A stretch of DNA of 64,000 nucleotides, from contig JAPPPQ010000008.1 of NCBI GenBank assembly GCA_028817435.1, positions 1 to 64,000 of the forward strand, written 5' to 3'. Positions within the stretch are counted from its first letter, which is position 1. Each line of letters begins with the position of its first letter. Below are positions 45,420 to 55,118 of this stretch, one piece after another. The notes under the pieces were generated by a model that was not told where the DNA came from, searched no databases, and saw only the letters and a list, made by a program, of their open reading frames with translations. Source of the DNA: Deltaproteobacteria bacterium. Its GTDB lineage: Bacteria; Myxococcota_A; UBA9160; UBA6930. The position numbers and the translations under genes were made by a program.

Positions 45420-46915
45420 TGAGAATCTCCTTGATGTAGCGCCTGGCGTCCTCGGCTGTTGACTGCAGCTTGGCGTCCAGCGCCGTTTTGAACCTTGCGG
45501 GCACCTCGCTCTCTTCGCTGTAAACGGTCAGATACTTTTCGAGCGCTTGACCCAATTGAAACCGCGTCTTCTCCCGGATATACATATCGAAGGCAGAACC
45601 GGTCAGCCCTTTTGCGATGCAAAGCTCAAACGCCAATTGGGTCTCCTGAGACTGGCCGATGCACTCGAAGGGAAGGCCCTCGGTGAATCCCAGCATGGCG
45701 CGGAATATGGGGACATTCCCCGGCACATCGGCCAAATTCTCGCCAAACATCGCTTCCACGCGCACGGGTTGCAGATAGGCCATGTAGTTGACCCACACAT
45801 AGAGACACTTGGGGCAGCGCTTGCACCAGGGCTTCTGGACATTGCAGGAGTGGGTTTGCGGGACAAATTCCTCGTGTTCCCGCAGCAAATTGAAGATCAT
45901 CACATCGTGGATGGATTTCAGAATGCTGTAATAATGGAAATCCGGCAGAAGATTATCTCGTATGTAACGATTGATGAGCTTCTCGGCTTCGAAGCTCTTT
46001 CCCCATTGATGATTAACATCCTCGCCCGTTCGGTTCCAGAATACTTGCCCCGTGTCGGCGCTCTTTTCATGCGCAAGGCAGATCTCGCTGATGTCATTCG
46101 CCATCACCACCGGAAGCGAGGCGAAGATGGAGCTGGGCGTCTCGGCAGCCGTCAACGTCTTGACTCGCGTGTCCGGGCCAAGCGCGAGGACCGGCGAATC
46201 CATGAAGTCGTCAAATATCCACTGGCGGTGCCGGCGTTCCGGGCTGCAGTGATTCAGCAGGCCCGTGATCTGTTCATGCTGGCGGCCCAGTTGCCCATAG
46301 ATGGAAGAGGCGTAGACCAGCGAATCATACGGCTGCCCGAGCGTTTCCAAGAGCTTGGCGGCGACCAGGCTGTCTTTGCCACCGCCGAAAAATGACAGGG
46401 CCTTTGGAGCGTTAATTCGGCGGCTTTCCCCGGGGGGGGGGGGGGGTGGGAGAAGAGGCAATCTTCATCTGGGGTCCGAAGTATCCCGGGTCATCGTTCT
46501 CAAAGCGCCACTGCGCCCAGACATTGCGAAATATCGCCGACCAAGTGCTCCAAAAGTCCTCGCCCACAAAGCGGGAATACTCCCCCCAGTCCACTACCTT
46601 GGGGCGCAAACTGCAGAGCCTGTTGATCTCAAAGGCCGCAATGTGGAAGTAGATGTTCTGCATCTGCTCTGCGCCGAAGCGCGCTTCCAGGGCGTTCAAA
46701 TCCACCGTATCGAACCAATAGGTCGTGGAAAACCGGTAGCCGTCAACGGAGAACAGCGCCGACAATTGGTGCTTTTGCGCCCGGATGTCTTCAAGCAGCA
46801 GGAGTTCGGACAAGTTCGCGCCCCGCCGGGAGGATTCCCGAATGGCCCGCTTTGTAGCAGCAATTTGTTTGCTTTGCAAAAAGGCTGGAAAATCTGAAAA
46901 ATTCAGCAATTTCAA
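45403..46915 (-). pseudogene. MurL-like PP-loop enzyme (UDP-MurNAc-L-Ala-L-Glu epimerase family), frame broken at a C15G4 tract
   Basis: Joined, about 505 residues. The N-terminal part (from 46915) has a small-molecule-binding look (YWFDTVDLNALEARFG, IYFHIAAFEINRL). After the tract, the second frame starts with ALSFFGGGKDSLVAAKLL, a PP-loop ATP-pyrophosphatase motif, and contains a Cys cluster WCKRCPKCLYVWVNY and FECIGQSQETQ. From memory these later motifs resemble MurL, which epimerises the terminal Glu of UDP-MurNAc-L-Ala-L-Glu after adenylation; QueC-like or other PP-loop enzymes are alternatives. No MurD-like partner is adjacent. One base fewer, or two more, in the tract would restore one frame. 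Lower G+C than the surroundings. Confidence 0.65.
46427..46451 (-). repeat. Homopolymer tract TCCCA-C15-G4-A inside the MurL-like gene
   Basis: On the plus strand: T, CCCC (46428-46431), fifteen G (46432-46446), T, GGG, A. On the coding strand it reads TCCCA, C15, G4, A. It differs from the tract at 32762-32786 by one position in 25 and has the same orientation relative to its gene. Confidence 0.9.
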
Positions 46916-46986
46916 TGATTTGCCGATTCGATAGACTCGGCGGGAAATTGGCGTGGTGCGGGGGGCTGCGCTGGGGGAGGCGGCAT

Positions 46987-47565
46987 ATGGCCAAGCTCTA
47001 TTTCCGCTATGGCGTGGTTGGCAGCGCCAAGACGCTCAATCTGCTCGCCGTGGCGCACAATTACGAGCAGCAGGGGAAGCGGGTGCTGGTGCTGAAGCCC
47101 GAGCTCGACACCCGCTTCGGGCGGGAGCTCGTCAGGTCCCGGGCCGGGCTGCGGCGCAACGCCGATATCCTCGTGAATGAGGCAACCGATCTCAATTTCG
47201 GGCGCTTCGAGGGCGTCTCCTGCGTGCTCGCCGATGAGGCGCAGTTTTTGCCGGTCCGGATCATTGACCAGTTGCGCGAGCTCACCTGGCGCTGCGACAT
47301 CCCGGCCATCTGCTACGGGCTGCGCACGGACTTCCGCACCCGCGCTTTCGAGGCTTCGCAGCGGCTGCTGGAGGTGGCGGATTCCATTGAAGAGATCAAA
47401 ATCAGTTGCAACTTCTGCAACGACAAGGCTGTCTTCAATCTCAAGCACCGCGGCGGTGTGGCCAGCGCCGACGGGCCGACCATAGAGCTCGGCGCGGAAG
47501 AGAAGTTTCTCCCCGCCTGCTGCCGGTGCTACCGGGAGCAGCTCGAGCCCGGGCTCAGGCCATGA
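46987..47565 (+). CDS. tdk: Thymidine kinase (type II)
   Basis: 192 residues. P-loop GVVGSAKT, the DEAQF motif, the lasso-type YGLRTDFRTRAFEAS loop and a four-Cys zinc site (CNFCNDK and CCRCY) are all present. It salvages thymidine to dTMP. The ATG giving MAKLYFRYG is chosen because GGGGGAGGCGGC lies just before it; upstream in-frame codons extend to 46915 and would overlap the MurL-like gene's start. It diverges from that gene and overlaps the ABC permease stop by 11 bases at its 3' end. Confidence 0.93.
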   Translation: MAKLYFRYGVVGSAKTLNLLAVAHNYEQQGKRVLVLKPELDTRFGRELVRSRAGLRRNADILVNEATDLNFGRFEGVSCVLADEAQFLPVRIIDQLRELTWRCDIPAICYGLRTDFRTRAFEASQRLLEVADSIEEIKISCNFCNDKAVFNLKHRGGVASADGPTIELGAEEKFLPACCRCYREQLEPGLRP

Positions 47566-48321
47566 GCCGCCGCCGCGTGACCCGCGCGGCAATGGCGAGC
47601 AGCAGCGCCGAGAGCGCGAGCACATAGGCCAGATCCCACAGCAGCACGGGCGACCAGGTTCCCTGAAAGGCGCTGCGCATGAGCCGCACCGGATGCAACA
47701 GCGGCAGCGCTTCGGCCACATAAATCCACGCGCCCTGGAGCCGCTCTTCCAGCGGAAAGAATACATCGGAAAACAGAAACAGCGGCATGAGAAACAGCGT
47801 GAAGTAGAAGCTGAACAGATCAATGCTGGGAATGCGAAGCGAAAATGCAATGCCGATTGCGGCAAAGAGCAGCCCCGCAAGCGGCGTTATGGGCAGCGCC
47901 AGGAGCGCGTGCAGGGGAGTCACCAGCCCCCAGAGCATGGCGATCAGCAGAAAGCAGCCGCCGTAGAGCGTGGCGCGGGTGGTCGCCCACAAAATTTCGC
48001 CCGCCAGCACATCCTCGGGCTGGATGGGCGTGGTGAGCATGGATTCGTAGGTCTTTTCGAAGTTCATGCGCACAAAGGCGTTGTAGGTGACCTCGAAGCT
48101 CGCGCCGTTCATCGCCGCCACCGCCACCAGGCCCGGCGCCAAAAAGGCGATGTAGGAGGTGCCGCCCATCTCGGTAATGTAAGCGCCCACGCCCACGCCC
48201 ATCGCCAGCAGGTAGAGCACCGGCTCAAAGAAGTTCGGCAGAATGTTGAGCTTCCAGGTGCGCTGGTAGAGCGCGAAGTTGCGGCGCCAGACGGCCAGTG
48301 CGTAGGGCAGCGAAGCGCGCA

Positions 48322-48325
<4 letters not shown>
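47555..48325 (-). CDS. ABC-2 type transporter permease (NodJ/multidrug-exporter type)
   Basis: 256 residues with about six hydrophobic segments and the ABC-2 family core: NGASFEVTYNAFVRMNFEKTYESMLTTPIQPEDVLAGEILW and FFPLEERLQGAWIYVAEALPLLHPVRLMRSAF. It is the membrane half of an exporter; with the upstream ATPase (4-base ATGA overlap) it forms a NodIJ-like or drug/polysaccharide efflux pump. The substrate is unknown. Confidence 0.88.
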
Positions 48326-49251
<926 letters not shown>

Positions 49252-49278
49252 CGCGAAAAGCTAACACACCGCGCGCCA

Positions 49279-49334
49279 GCGCGGCGCGGCCAGCACGGCG
49301 CGGCCGGCGCGGCGCGGCCGGCGCGGCGCGGAGG
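49279..49334. repeat. Four tandem copies of a 14-base GC-only unit
   Basis: Unit GCGCGGCGCGGCCG at 49279, 49293, 49307 and 49321; the third copy is exact and the others differ at one to three positions. It fills most of the 90-base gap between the NtrY-like kinase stop and the ABC ATPase start. It could form strong hairpins and may act in termination or simply be a slippage product. Confidence 0.8.
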
Positions 49335-49341
49335 CGGCGGT

Positions 49342-51627
49342 TCAGGCCGCGCGCATCGGCAACTCGACGACGAAGCGCGCGCCGTGGGGGCGGTTGCCGT
49401 GAACGCGCAGGTAGCCATGGTGGTCGGCGACAATGCGCGCCACAATGGCGAGGCCAAGCCCGGTGCCGTGGGGCTTGGTGGAAAAGTAGGGCTCGAAGAT
49501 GCGGCGGCGGTCCTCGCCGCGAATGCCGACGCCGTTGTCGCAGACCTCAATGCGCACAGTCTCGCGCTCGGCGTCGTGCTCGGTGCGAAGCTGCAGCGCG
49601 CCGCGCCGGGGCACGCCCTCGACGGCGGCGCGGGCGTTCACCAGCAGGTTGGTCAGCACGCGGCGCAGTTGCTCGCGGTCGAAAGCCACGCGGGGCAGCG
49701 TCTCCGCGCAGTCGCAATCGAAGTCAATGCCCGGATCGCCCGCATAGCCCGACGCCACCTCCTTCACCAGCGCGTTCAGGTCGCCGGGCCGGGGCTGCGC
49801 CGCCGGCAGCCGCGCAAACTGCGAGAACTCGTTGACCAGCACCTTCAGCCCCTCCACATGGCTGGTGATGGTCTGCACGCAGTCGTCGAAGACGCGCAGA
49901 TCGTCGGCGGCAGCGCCCGGCGCGCCCTCGAAGCGCGCGCGGAAGCGGCGGCGAATGCGCTGCGCCGAAAGCTGAATGGGCGTGAGCGGATTCTTGATCT
50001 CGTGGGCGATGCGCCGGGCCACCTCGCGCCAGGCCGCCATGCGCTGGGCGCGCACCTCCTGGGTGTAATCGTCGAAGACAATCACCGAGCCCAGCGCGCG
50101 GCCCTCGTCGTCGTGCAGCAGCGAGAGGGTAATGACGAAGGTCAGGCGGTCCTCGCCGCGCGGCAGCAGCACCTGGCGGCGGACGCTCTCGCGGAGACCG
50201 GGGCGGGTCTGGCCGGCCATGTCGCGCAGCGCGTCGAGAAACTCGGGGCGGTCGAGAACCTCTTCGAGCTTGCAGCCCAGCGCGGGCGCGCCGGGCGCAA
50301 TGCCGAGCAGCCGCAGCGCCGAGGGGTTGATGGCGCCAATGCGCCCCTCGGCGTCCAGGGAAACCACCCCCGCGTCGGCGAAGCGCAGCACAATCTCCAT
50401 GTAGCGGCGCCGCTGCTCCAGATCGTTGTTGGTCTGCTCGAGCCCGGCCAGCGCCTCGCGCAGGTCGCCGGTCATTTGGTTGAAAGAGCGCACCAGCACG
50501 CCAATCTCATCGTCGCCGCTCTGCTCAATCACAAAATCCAAATCACCGCGGGCGACGCGCTCGGCTCCCTCCGAAAGCTCCAAAATCGGCCCCGTCACGC
50601 CGTGGGCCATGCGCAGCCCCCACCACAGCGCAAACAGCACCACCGCCAGCGAAAAGAGCAGCAGCACCAACTGGTAGACGCCGGCCAGCTCTCCCGAAAG
50701 CGACTTGAAGAGCCCGTATTCTTCCCGCGCCGCGCGAATGTTGGCCATGCGCAGCGCCAGCGCATGGGGCACCAGGTGGTTCACCACCAGCGCGCCCACC
50801 ACCTCGTCGCTGCGCAGCGGGTCCGAAGAGAAAATCGGCACCGCGCCGCGAATCACATCGCCGATCTGCGTGCCGGTGCTCTCCACCACCGAAGCCCGCT
50901 CGCCGGAAAGCGCCGCGGCGACAATGGCGCTGTCGCGCTGCAGGAAGGAGGCGGTGGGCACCTCGGGGTTGATGAGCGTGACCAGAGGCTCCGCCGTGGC
51001 GCTGTGAATCACCTGCACCACGCCGAGATTGTATTCGCGCTGCTTGGCGGAGACGAAGGACTCGAGCTCCCCGCGGCTCTCTTCGCGCAGCAGACGCCGC
51101 CCGGTAATCTGCGCCGCGAGCTGATCGCCGAAGTGGCGGGCGTTGCCCGCCCAGGCGTCGTAGTAGGCGTCGGCCACTTCGCGGCTCTGGTCCACCGCCC
51201 GGTCCATCTGCAGCGAGAACCAAGCGTCAAAAGAACCCGCGATGAAGGAAGAGGCGACGAAGTAGAGCACCCCGGTGGGCGCCACCGCCGCCAAAAACAG
51301 CGCCAGCAAAAACTTGAGGTGCAGCTTCGAGCCCGGATCGCCGCGCCGCCGCTCGAAGAAGAGCTTGACGAAGTGACGCCCGATCAAATAGACGAGCATC
51401 ACAATCAACACCACGCTGGTGGCGTTCAGAAACAGGAACAGCAGGCTGTCGGCAAAGGGCAGCGCGTCGGGCAGGCTGGTGATGCGCTGCCGAACCCAGT
51501 AAAGGGCCGCCACCGCCACCACCACCAGGGCGGTGAGCGCGAAATCGCGCTGGCGGCGGCGGCGCTCGGACTCCGGCAGACCGGGCGCAGCGCGCCGCGC
51601 CGTCTTTCGCCGGGCCACAGCCGCCAT
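49342..51627 (-). CDS. NtrY-like membrane sensor histidine kinase
   Basis: 761 residues. Three N-terminal transmembrane helices, a ~180-residue extracytoplasmic domain, a further helix (YQLVLLLFSLAVVLFALWW), HAMP (ITGPILELSEGAERVARGDLDF region), PAS (near residue 410) and a HisKA/HATPase pair: H-box RRIAHEIKNPLTPIQLSAQR with the phosphorylated His near 541, N-box TNLLVNARAA, G1 DNGVGI and G2 GTGLGLAI. This order is typical of NtrY, a nitrogen-metabolism kinase. No ntrX-like response regulator follows; the gene instead abuts lpxC upstream and an ABC exporter downstream, so its partner must be elsewhere. Confidence 0.9.
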   Translation of the reverse strand: MAAVARRKTARRAAPGLPESERRRRQRDFALTALVVVAVAALYWVRQRITSLPDALPFADSLLFLFLNATSVVLIVMLVYLIGRHFVKLFFERRRGDPGSKLHLKFLLALFLAAVAPTGVLYFVASSFIAGSFDAWFSLQMDRAVDQSREVADAYYDAWAGNARHFGDQLAAQITGRRLLREESRGELESFVSAKQREYNLGVVQVIHSATAEPLVTLINPEVPTASFLQRDSAIVAAALSGERASVVESTGTQIGDVIRGAVPIFSSDPLRSDEVVGALVVNHLVPHALALRMANIRAAREEYGLFKSLSGELAGVYQLVLLLFSLAVVLFALWWGLRMAHGVTGPILELSEGAERVARGDLDFVIEQSGDDEIGVLVRSFNQMTGDLREALAGLEQTNNDLEQRRRYMEIVLRFADAGVVSLDAEGRIGAINPSALRLLGIAPGAPALGCKLEEVLDRPEFLDALRDMAGQTRPGLRESVRRQVLLPRGEDRLTFVITLSLLHDDEGRALGSVIVFDDYTQEVRAQRMAAWREVARRIAHEIKNPLTPIQLSAQRIRRRFRARFEGAPGAAADDLRVFDDCVQTITSHVEGLKVLVNEFSQFARLPAAQPRPGDLNALVKEVASGYAGDPGIDFDCDCAETLPRVAFDREQLRRVLTNLLVNARAAVEGVPRRGALQLRTEHDAERETVRIEVCDNGVGIRGEDRRRIFEPYFSTKPHGTGLGLAIVARIVADHHGYLRVHGNRPHGARFVVELPMRAA

Positions 51628-51665
51628 GGCGCCGCCAGCATAGCCCCTTGGAGGGGCGGGCGGAA

Positions 51666-52577
51666 TCAGGCCGTGGCGCGCAGCGGGGCGGGCGAAGCGA
51701 AGGCCGGGGCGGCGGCGCGGGCCTCCGGCACGCCTTCCAGGCTCCAGGCCGAGGGCGTGGCGGCGATCTTCCGCACCAGCGCCTGGTGCAGGGCGTGCCC
51801 GCCGCGCTCGGCGACGAAGCGCCCGCGCACGGGGACGCCAAGCAGGGCGAGATCGCCCAGCAGGTCCAGGGCCTTGTGGCGCACGAACTCGTCGGGCCAG
51901 CGCAGGCCGTCCGCGTTCAGCACGCGCTCGCCGTCCAGCACCACCGTGTTCTGCAGGCTGCCGCCCTGCGCCAGGCCGGCGCGATGCAGCGCCTCGACCT
52001 CGTGCAAAAAGCCGAAGGTGCGCGCCCCGGCCAGCTCGCGCTCGAAGCAGCCGGAATCCAGCAGCAGTGCGAGCTGCTGGCGGCCGATGGCGGGGTGCGG
52101 GTAATCCAGCGCGTATTGAATGCGCAGGTAGCGCGAGGGCTCGACGCGAATGCGGTGCGCGCCCCGGCGCACCTCAATGGGCTTGCGGATGCGCAAGCAG
52201 GGGCGCGGCGCGCGCTGCGCCAGGGTGCCCGCGCGCTGCAGCAGGCGGACAAAGGGCGCGGCGCTGCCGTCCATCACCGGCACCTCGGGGCCATCCACCT
52301 CGGCGCGCACATTGTCAATGCCCAGGGCGTAGAGCGCCGAAAGCAGGTGCTCGACGGTGCCAATGGCGGCATCGCCCCGCCCCAGGGTGGTGGCGCGCTC
52401 CACCGAGGCCACGGAGTCCGGGCACGCGGGAATCTCGACGGGATGGGGGAGATCGCTGCGCACGAAGACAACGCCGCTGTCTGCCCGCGCCGGGTGCAGG
52501 GTAAGCTGCGCCAGCGCGCCCGAGTGCAGGCCGCGCCCCGTGCAGGAAATCTTCTCGGCGATGGTGTGCTGGGCCAA
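51666..52577 (-). CDS. lpxC: UDP-3-O-acyl-N-acetylglucosamine deacetylase
   Basis: 303 residues from a TTG start preceded by GGGAGCGAGC (family length ~305). The zinc ligands and catalytic residues fall where expected: H77 in GTVEHLLSAL, H234 and D238 in RHKALDLLGDL, H261 in GHALHQAL. It commits lipid A synthesis, so the organism makes lipopolysaccharide. Frames extending to 52658 would add an unrelated N-terminus. It precedes the NtrY-like gene by 38 bases, an unusual pairing that may just be co-transcription. Confidence 0.93.
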   Translation of the reverse strand: MAQHTIAEKISCTGRGLHSGALAQLTLHPARADSGVVFVRSDLPHPVEIPACPDSVASVERATTLGRGDAAIGTVEHLLSALYALGIDNVRAEVDGPEVPVMDGSAAPFVRLLQRAGTLAQRAPRPCLRIRKPIEVRRGAHRIRVEPSRYLRIQYALDYPHPAIGRQQLALLLDSGCFERELAGARTFGFLHEVEALHRAGLAQGGSLQNTVVLDGERVLNADGLRWPDEFVRHKALDLLGDLALLGVPVRGRFVAERGGHALHQALVRKIAATPSAWSLEGVPEARAAAPAFASPAPLRATA

Positions 52578-52796
52578 GCTCGCTCCCTTCCCCCTCGCAG
52601 GCCCTCTCATAGAGCAAACTGCGTGCCAAGCCCATGTGTATGACAGATGCGGACACAATCAATTTTCCTTTATTTCCAAATAGTTGAGGGAATTTCCCGG
52701 CGCTGCACCCCGCGCTTCTGCGGCCCTCTGGCGCGCCGCTACGGCCCGCCGCGGCGCTTTTGAGGTGATGTTTGAGTCACGCCTGTGAGGTTTTTA
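52578..52796. promoter_or_regulatory. Gap between ruvB and lpxC; likely holds the lpxC promoter
   Basis: 219 bases. The lpxC-proximal part, about 52640-52690, is distinctly AT-rich against its surroundings (read on the minus strand it contains GGAAATAAAGGAAAATTGATTG) and is a plausible promoter site, but no spaced -35/-10 pair is convincing. The ruvB-proximal part is GC-rich. No gene is seen. Confidence 0.35.
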
Positions 52797-53930
52797 TCAC
52801 AGCAGGCGGCCCTGGTTGCCTACGGGGCGGCCCGGTTCGAGGCCGAAGTGCCCGTAGGCGTGGCGGGTGGCGACGCGGCCCCGAGGCGTCCGGTCCAGGT
52901 AGCCGCCCTGGATCAGGAAGGGCTCGACCAGGTCTTCCAGGGTGCCCTTGTCTTCGCCGATGGCGGCGGCCAGGGTTTCCAGCCCCGTGGGGCCGCCGTC
53001 GAATTTGCCGATCAGCGTGAGCAGCAGGGCGCGGTCGAGCTTGTCAAAGCCCGCCGAATCCACATCGAGGCGGGAGAGCGCATAGCGCGCCAGCGCCAAA
53101 TCCACGGCCACGCCCTCCCCGCCCTCCGCTTCGCCCGCAGCGCCGCCCTCCGCGCCCTCCGCGCTGCCGCCCGCTTCGCTCGCCTGTCCCGCTTCGCTCG
53201 CTTCGCCCGCCTGCACCTCGGCGAAATCGCGCACGCGGCGCAGCAGGCGGTTGGCGACGCGGGGGGTGCCGCGGGCGCGCCGGGCCAGCTCTCCGGCGGC
53301 CTCGGGATCGAGGCGCACGCCCAGCAGCCGGGCAGAGCGCGCCAGCACGCTCACCAGGTCTTCGGCGGGGTAGTAGTCCAGGCGGGCCGACCAGCCGAAG
53401 CGGTCGCGCAGCGGCGAGGTGAGCAGGCCGGCGCGGGTGGTGGCGCCCACCAGGGTGAAGCGCGGCAAATCCAGGCGCATGGAGTGCGCCCCCGGCCCCT
53501 GGCCGATCAAAATGTCGAGCTGGAAGTCCTCCATCGCCGGGTAGAGGATTTCCTCCACGGCGGCGGGCAGGCGGTGGATTTCGTCTATGAACAGCACATC
53601 GCCCGCCTCAATGTTCGAGAGCAGCGCGGCCAGATCGCCGGTGCGCTCCATTACCGGGCCGCTGGTGGCGCGGAACTGCGCCTGCATCTCCCGGGCCACA
53701 ATGCGCGCCAGCGAGGTCTTGCCCAGCCCCGGCGGGCCGTAGAAGAGCAGATGGTCGAGGCTTTCGCCCCGCGCCCGGGCGGCGGCGATGAAGACGCCGA
53801 GGTTCTCGCGCAGGCGGTCCTGGCCCACCATCTCGGAGAGCGTGCGGGGCCGAAGCTGCTCTTCCAGGCGGCGCTCTGCCGGCAGCGCGTCCCGGCTTAG
53901 CGCGCCCCGCGCCTCGGCCTCGCCGCTCAC
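52797..53930 (-). CDS. ruvB: Holliday junction branch-migration ATPase
   Basis: 377 residues, versus ~336 in E. coli. Walker [12 protein letters not shown], Walker B DEIHRL, sensor [18 protein letters not shown] and the arginine finger, plus a C-terminal winged-helix region [12 protein letters not shown]...RTPRGRVAT, are intact. An insertion of about 35 residues (about residues 237-273, composed of Gly/Glu/Ala/Ser) sits after [10 protein letters not shown] and before the winged helix, where E. coli has a short loop. It is encoded by a simple repeat of GCGAAGCGGGC-like units. RuvB still has every catalytic element, so it should be active. Confidence 0.95.
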   Translation of the reverse strand: MSGEAEARGALSRDALPAERRLEEQLRPRTLSEMVGQDRLRENLGVFIAAARARGESLDHLLFYGPPGLGKTSLARIVAREMQAQFRATSGPVMERTGDLAALLSNIEAGDVLFIDEIHRLPAAVEEILYPAMEDFQLDILIGQGPGAHSMRLDLPRFTLVGATTRAGLLTSPLRDRFGWSARLDYYPAEDLVSVLARSARLLGVRLDPEAAGELARRARGTPRVANRLLRRVRDFAEVQAGEASEAGQASEAGGSAEGAEGGAAGEAEGGEGVAVDLALARYALSRLDVDSAGFDKLDRALLLTLIGKFDGGPTGLETLAAAIGEDKGTLEDLVEPFLIQGGYLDRTPRGRVATRHAYGHFGLEPGRPVGNQGRLL

Positions 53931-54532
53931 CGGGAAAGCCTCCGCAGGGCGGCGCGCACCAGCACCTCAATCTCCGCCTCGCCGCCCAGCTCGGCGAGCA
54001 CTTCGTCGGCCACGCGCTCCGCCCGGCCCTTCTGAGTCTGCAAATTGAGCAGGGCCGAGAGCAGCTGCGCCCGCACGCCGCCTGTCTCCGCTACGGGGGC
54101 CGCGGCCTCGCCCCCGGCGGCTTCGGCCAATGCACCGGCGCGCTCGCGCAGCTCCACCGACAGGCGCTCCGCCATTTTCGCGCCGATTCCGGGCACCGCC
54201 TTCAGCGCCGGCACATCGCCCTGCTCAATGGCGCTGAGCAGCGCCCGCGCCTCGATGCCCGAGAGAATGGCCTGGGCCAGCCGCGGCCCCACGCGGCTGG
54301 CGTGCAGCAGCAGCTCGAAGACCCGCCGCTCCAGCTCGGTGGCAAAGCCATAGAGCTGGAAGACATCGGCGCGCACATGGGTGTGGATGCGAAGCGCCAC
54401 CTGCGCGCCTTCCTCGGGCAGCGCGCTGAAGGTGGAGAGGGGAATCAGCGCCTCGTAGCCCACGCCGCCCACATCAATGACCGCGCGGGTGGGCGTCCGC
54501 TCGCGCAGCACGCCTTCGAGCCGCGCAATCAC
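53927..54532 (-). CDS. ruvA: Holliday junction DNA-binding subunit
   Basis: 201 residues, starting at a GTG that overlaps the ruvC stop by 4 bases. Domain I begins IARLEGVL and has [10 protein letters not shown]; the HhH domains hold [15 protein letters not shown] and [16 protein letters not shown]; the C-terminal domain III ends [19 protein letters not shown]. It tetramerises on four-way junctions and positions RuvB. Stop overlaps the ruvB start. Confidence 0.95.
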   Translation of the reverse strand: MIARLEGVLRERTPTRAVIDVGGVGYEALIPLSTFSALPEEGAQVALRIHTHVRADVFQLYGFATELERRVFELLLHASRVGPRLAQAILSGIEARALLSAIEQGDVPALKAVPGIGAKMAERLSVELRERAGALAEAAGGEAAAPVAETGGVRAQLLSALLNLQTQKGRAERVADEVLAELGGEAEIEVLVRAALRRLSR

Positions 54533-55077
54533 AGCCCGCGCTCCGGCGCGAGCCGCACCGCGCGCACCCGCAGCGGGCGCGGGCGAAGCGCCGCGCGGCG
54601 GCGCGGCGGAGGCAGCGGCGGCGCGAGGGCGCGGCAAATGGCGGCGGCCAGGGCATCGGCGGCGTCCCGGGGCGGCGCTGCGGGCAGCGCCAGCAGGCGC
54701 GTCACCATGCGCTGCACCTGCGCCTTGTCCGCCGCGCCGCTGCGAGAGACGGCGCGCTTGATCTGGGTGGCGCTGAGCTCTTCCACGGTCACCCCCGCCG
54801 CCGCCGCCGCTGCCAGCGCCGCCCCCCGGGCCTGCCCCAGCACCAGCGCCGAGCGGGCGCTGCGCCCCACGAAAACGCGCTCCACCACGGCGATATCCGG
54901 CCCGTGCTCGGCAATTACCTGGGCCAAGCCGCGCTGAATCTCCGCCAGCCGCGCGGCCAGCGCCGCGGCCCGCGGACGCAGCGCGCCGTGCGCCACATGG
55001 CGCAACCGGGCGCTTTGGCCCTCGACTACGCCGTAGCCCGTGACCCGCGCCCCGGGATCTATGCCCAGAACCTTCAC
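54529..55077 (-). CDS. ruvC: Holliday junction resolvase
   Basis: 182 residues. The catalytic Asp7 in GIDPGARVTGYG, the Glu in VVERVF and the acidic pair near DAADALAAAI match the RuvC active site. The C-terminus is about ten residues longer and Arg-rich (RRRAALRPRPLRVRAVRL). It cuts Holliday junctions bound by RuvAB. It follows yebC after 41 bases, the usual gene order. Confidence 0.95.
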   Translation of the reverse strand: MKVLGIDPGARVTGYGVVEGQSARLRHVAHGALRPRAAALAARLAEIQRGLAQVIAEHGPDIAVVERVFVGRSARSALVLGQARGAALAAAAAAGVTVEELSATQIKRAVSRSGAADKAQVQRMVTRLLALPAAPPRDAADALAAAICRALAPPLPPPRRRAALRPRPLRVRAVRLAPERGL

Positions 55078-55118
55078 CCCGGCGGGAGCATAGCAGCGCC
55101 GGGGCGGGCCGGGGCAGG

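Noticed and set aside
32762-46451. Invertible segment between the two poly-C tracts (they are in inverted orientation)
   Set aside because: Inversion would join half a carbamoyltransferase to half a MurL-like enzyme. The present arrangement has matching halves on both sides, and 25 bases is short for homologous inversion.
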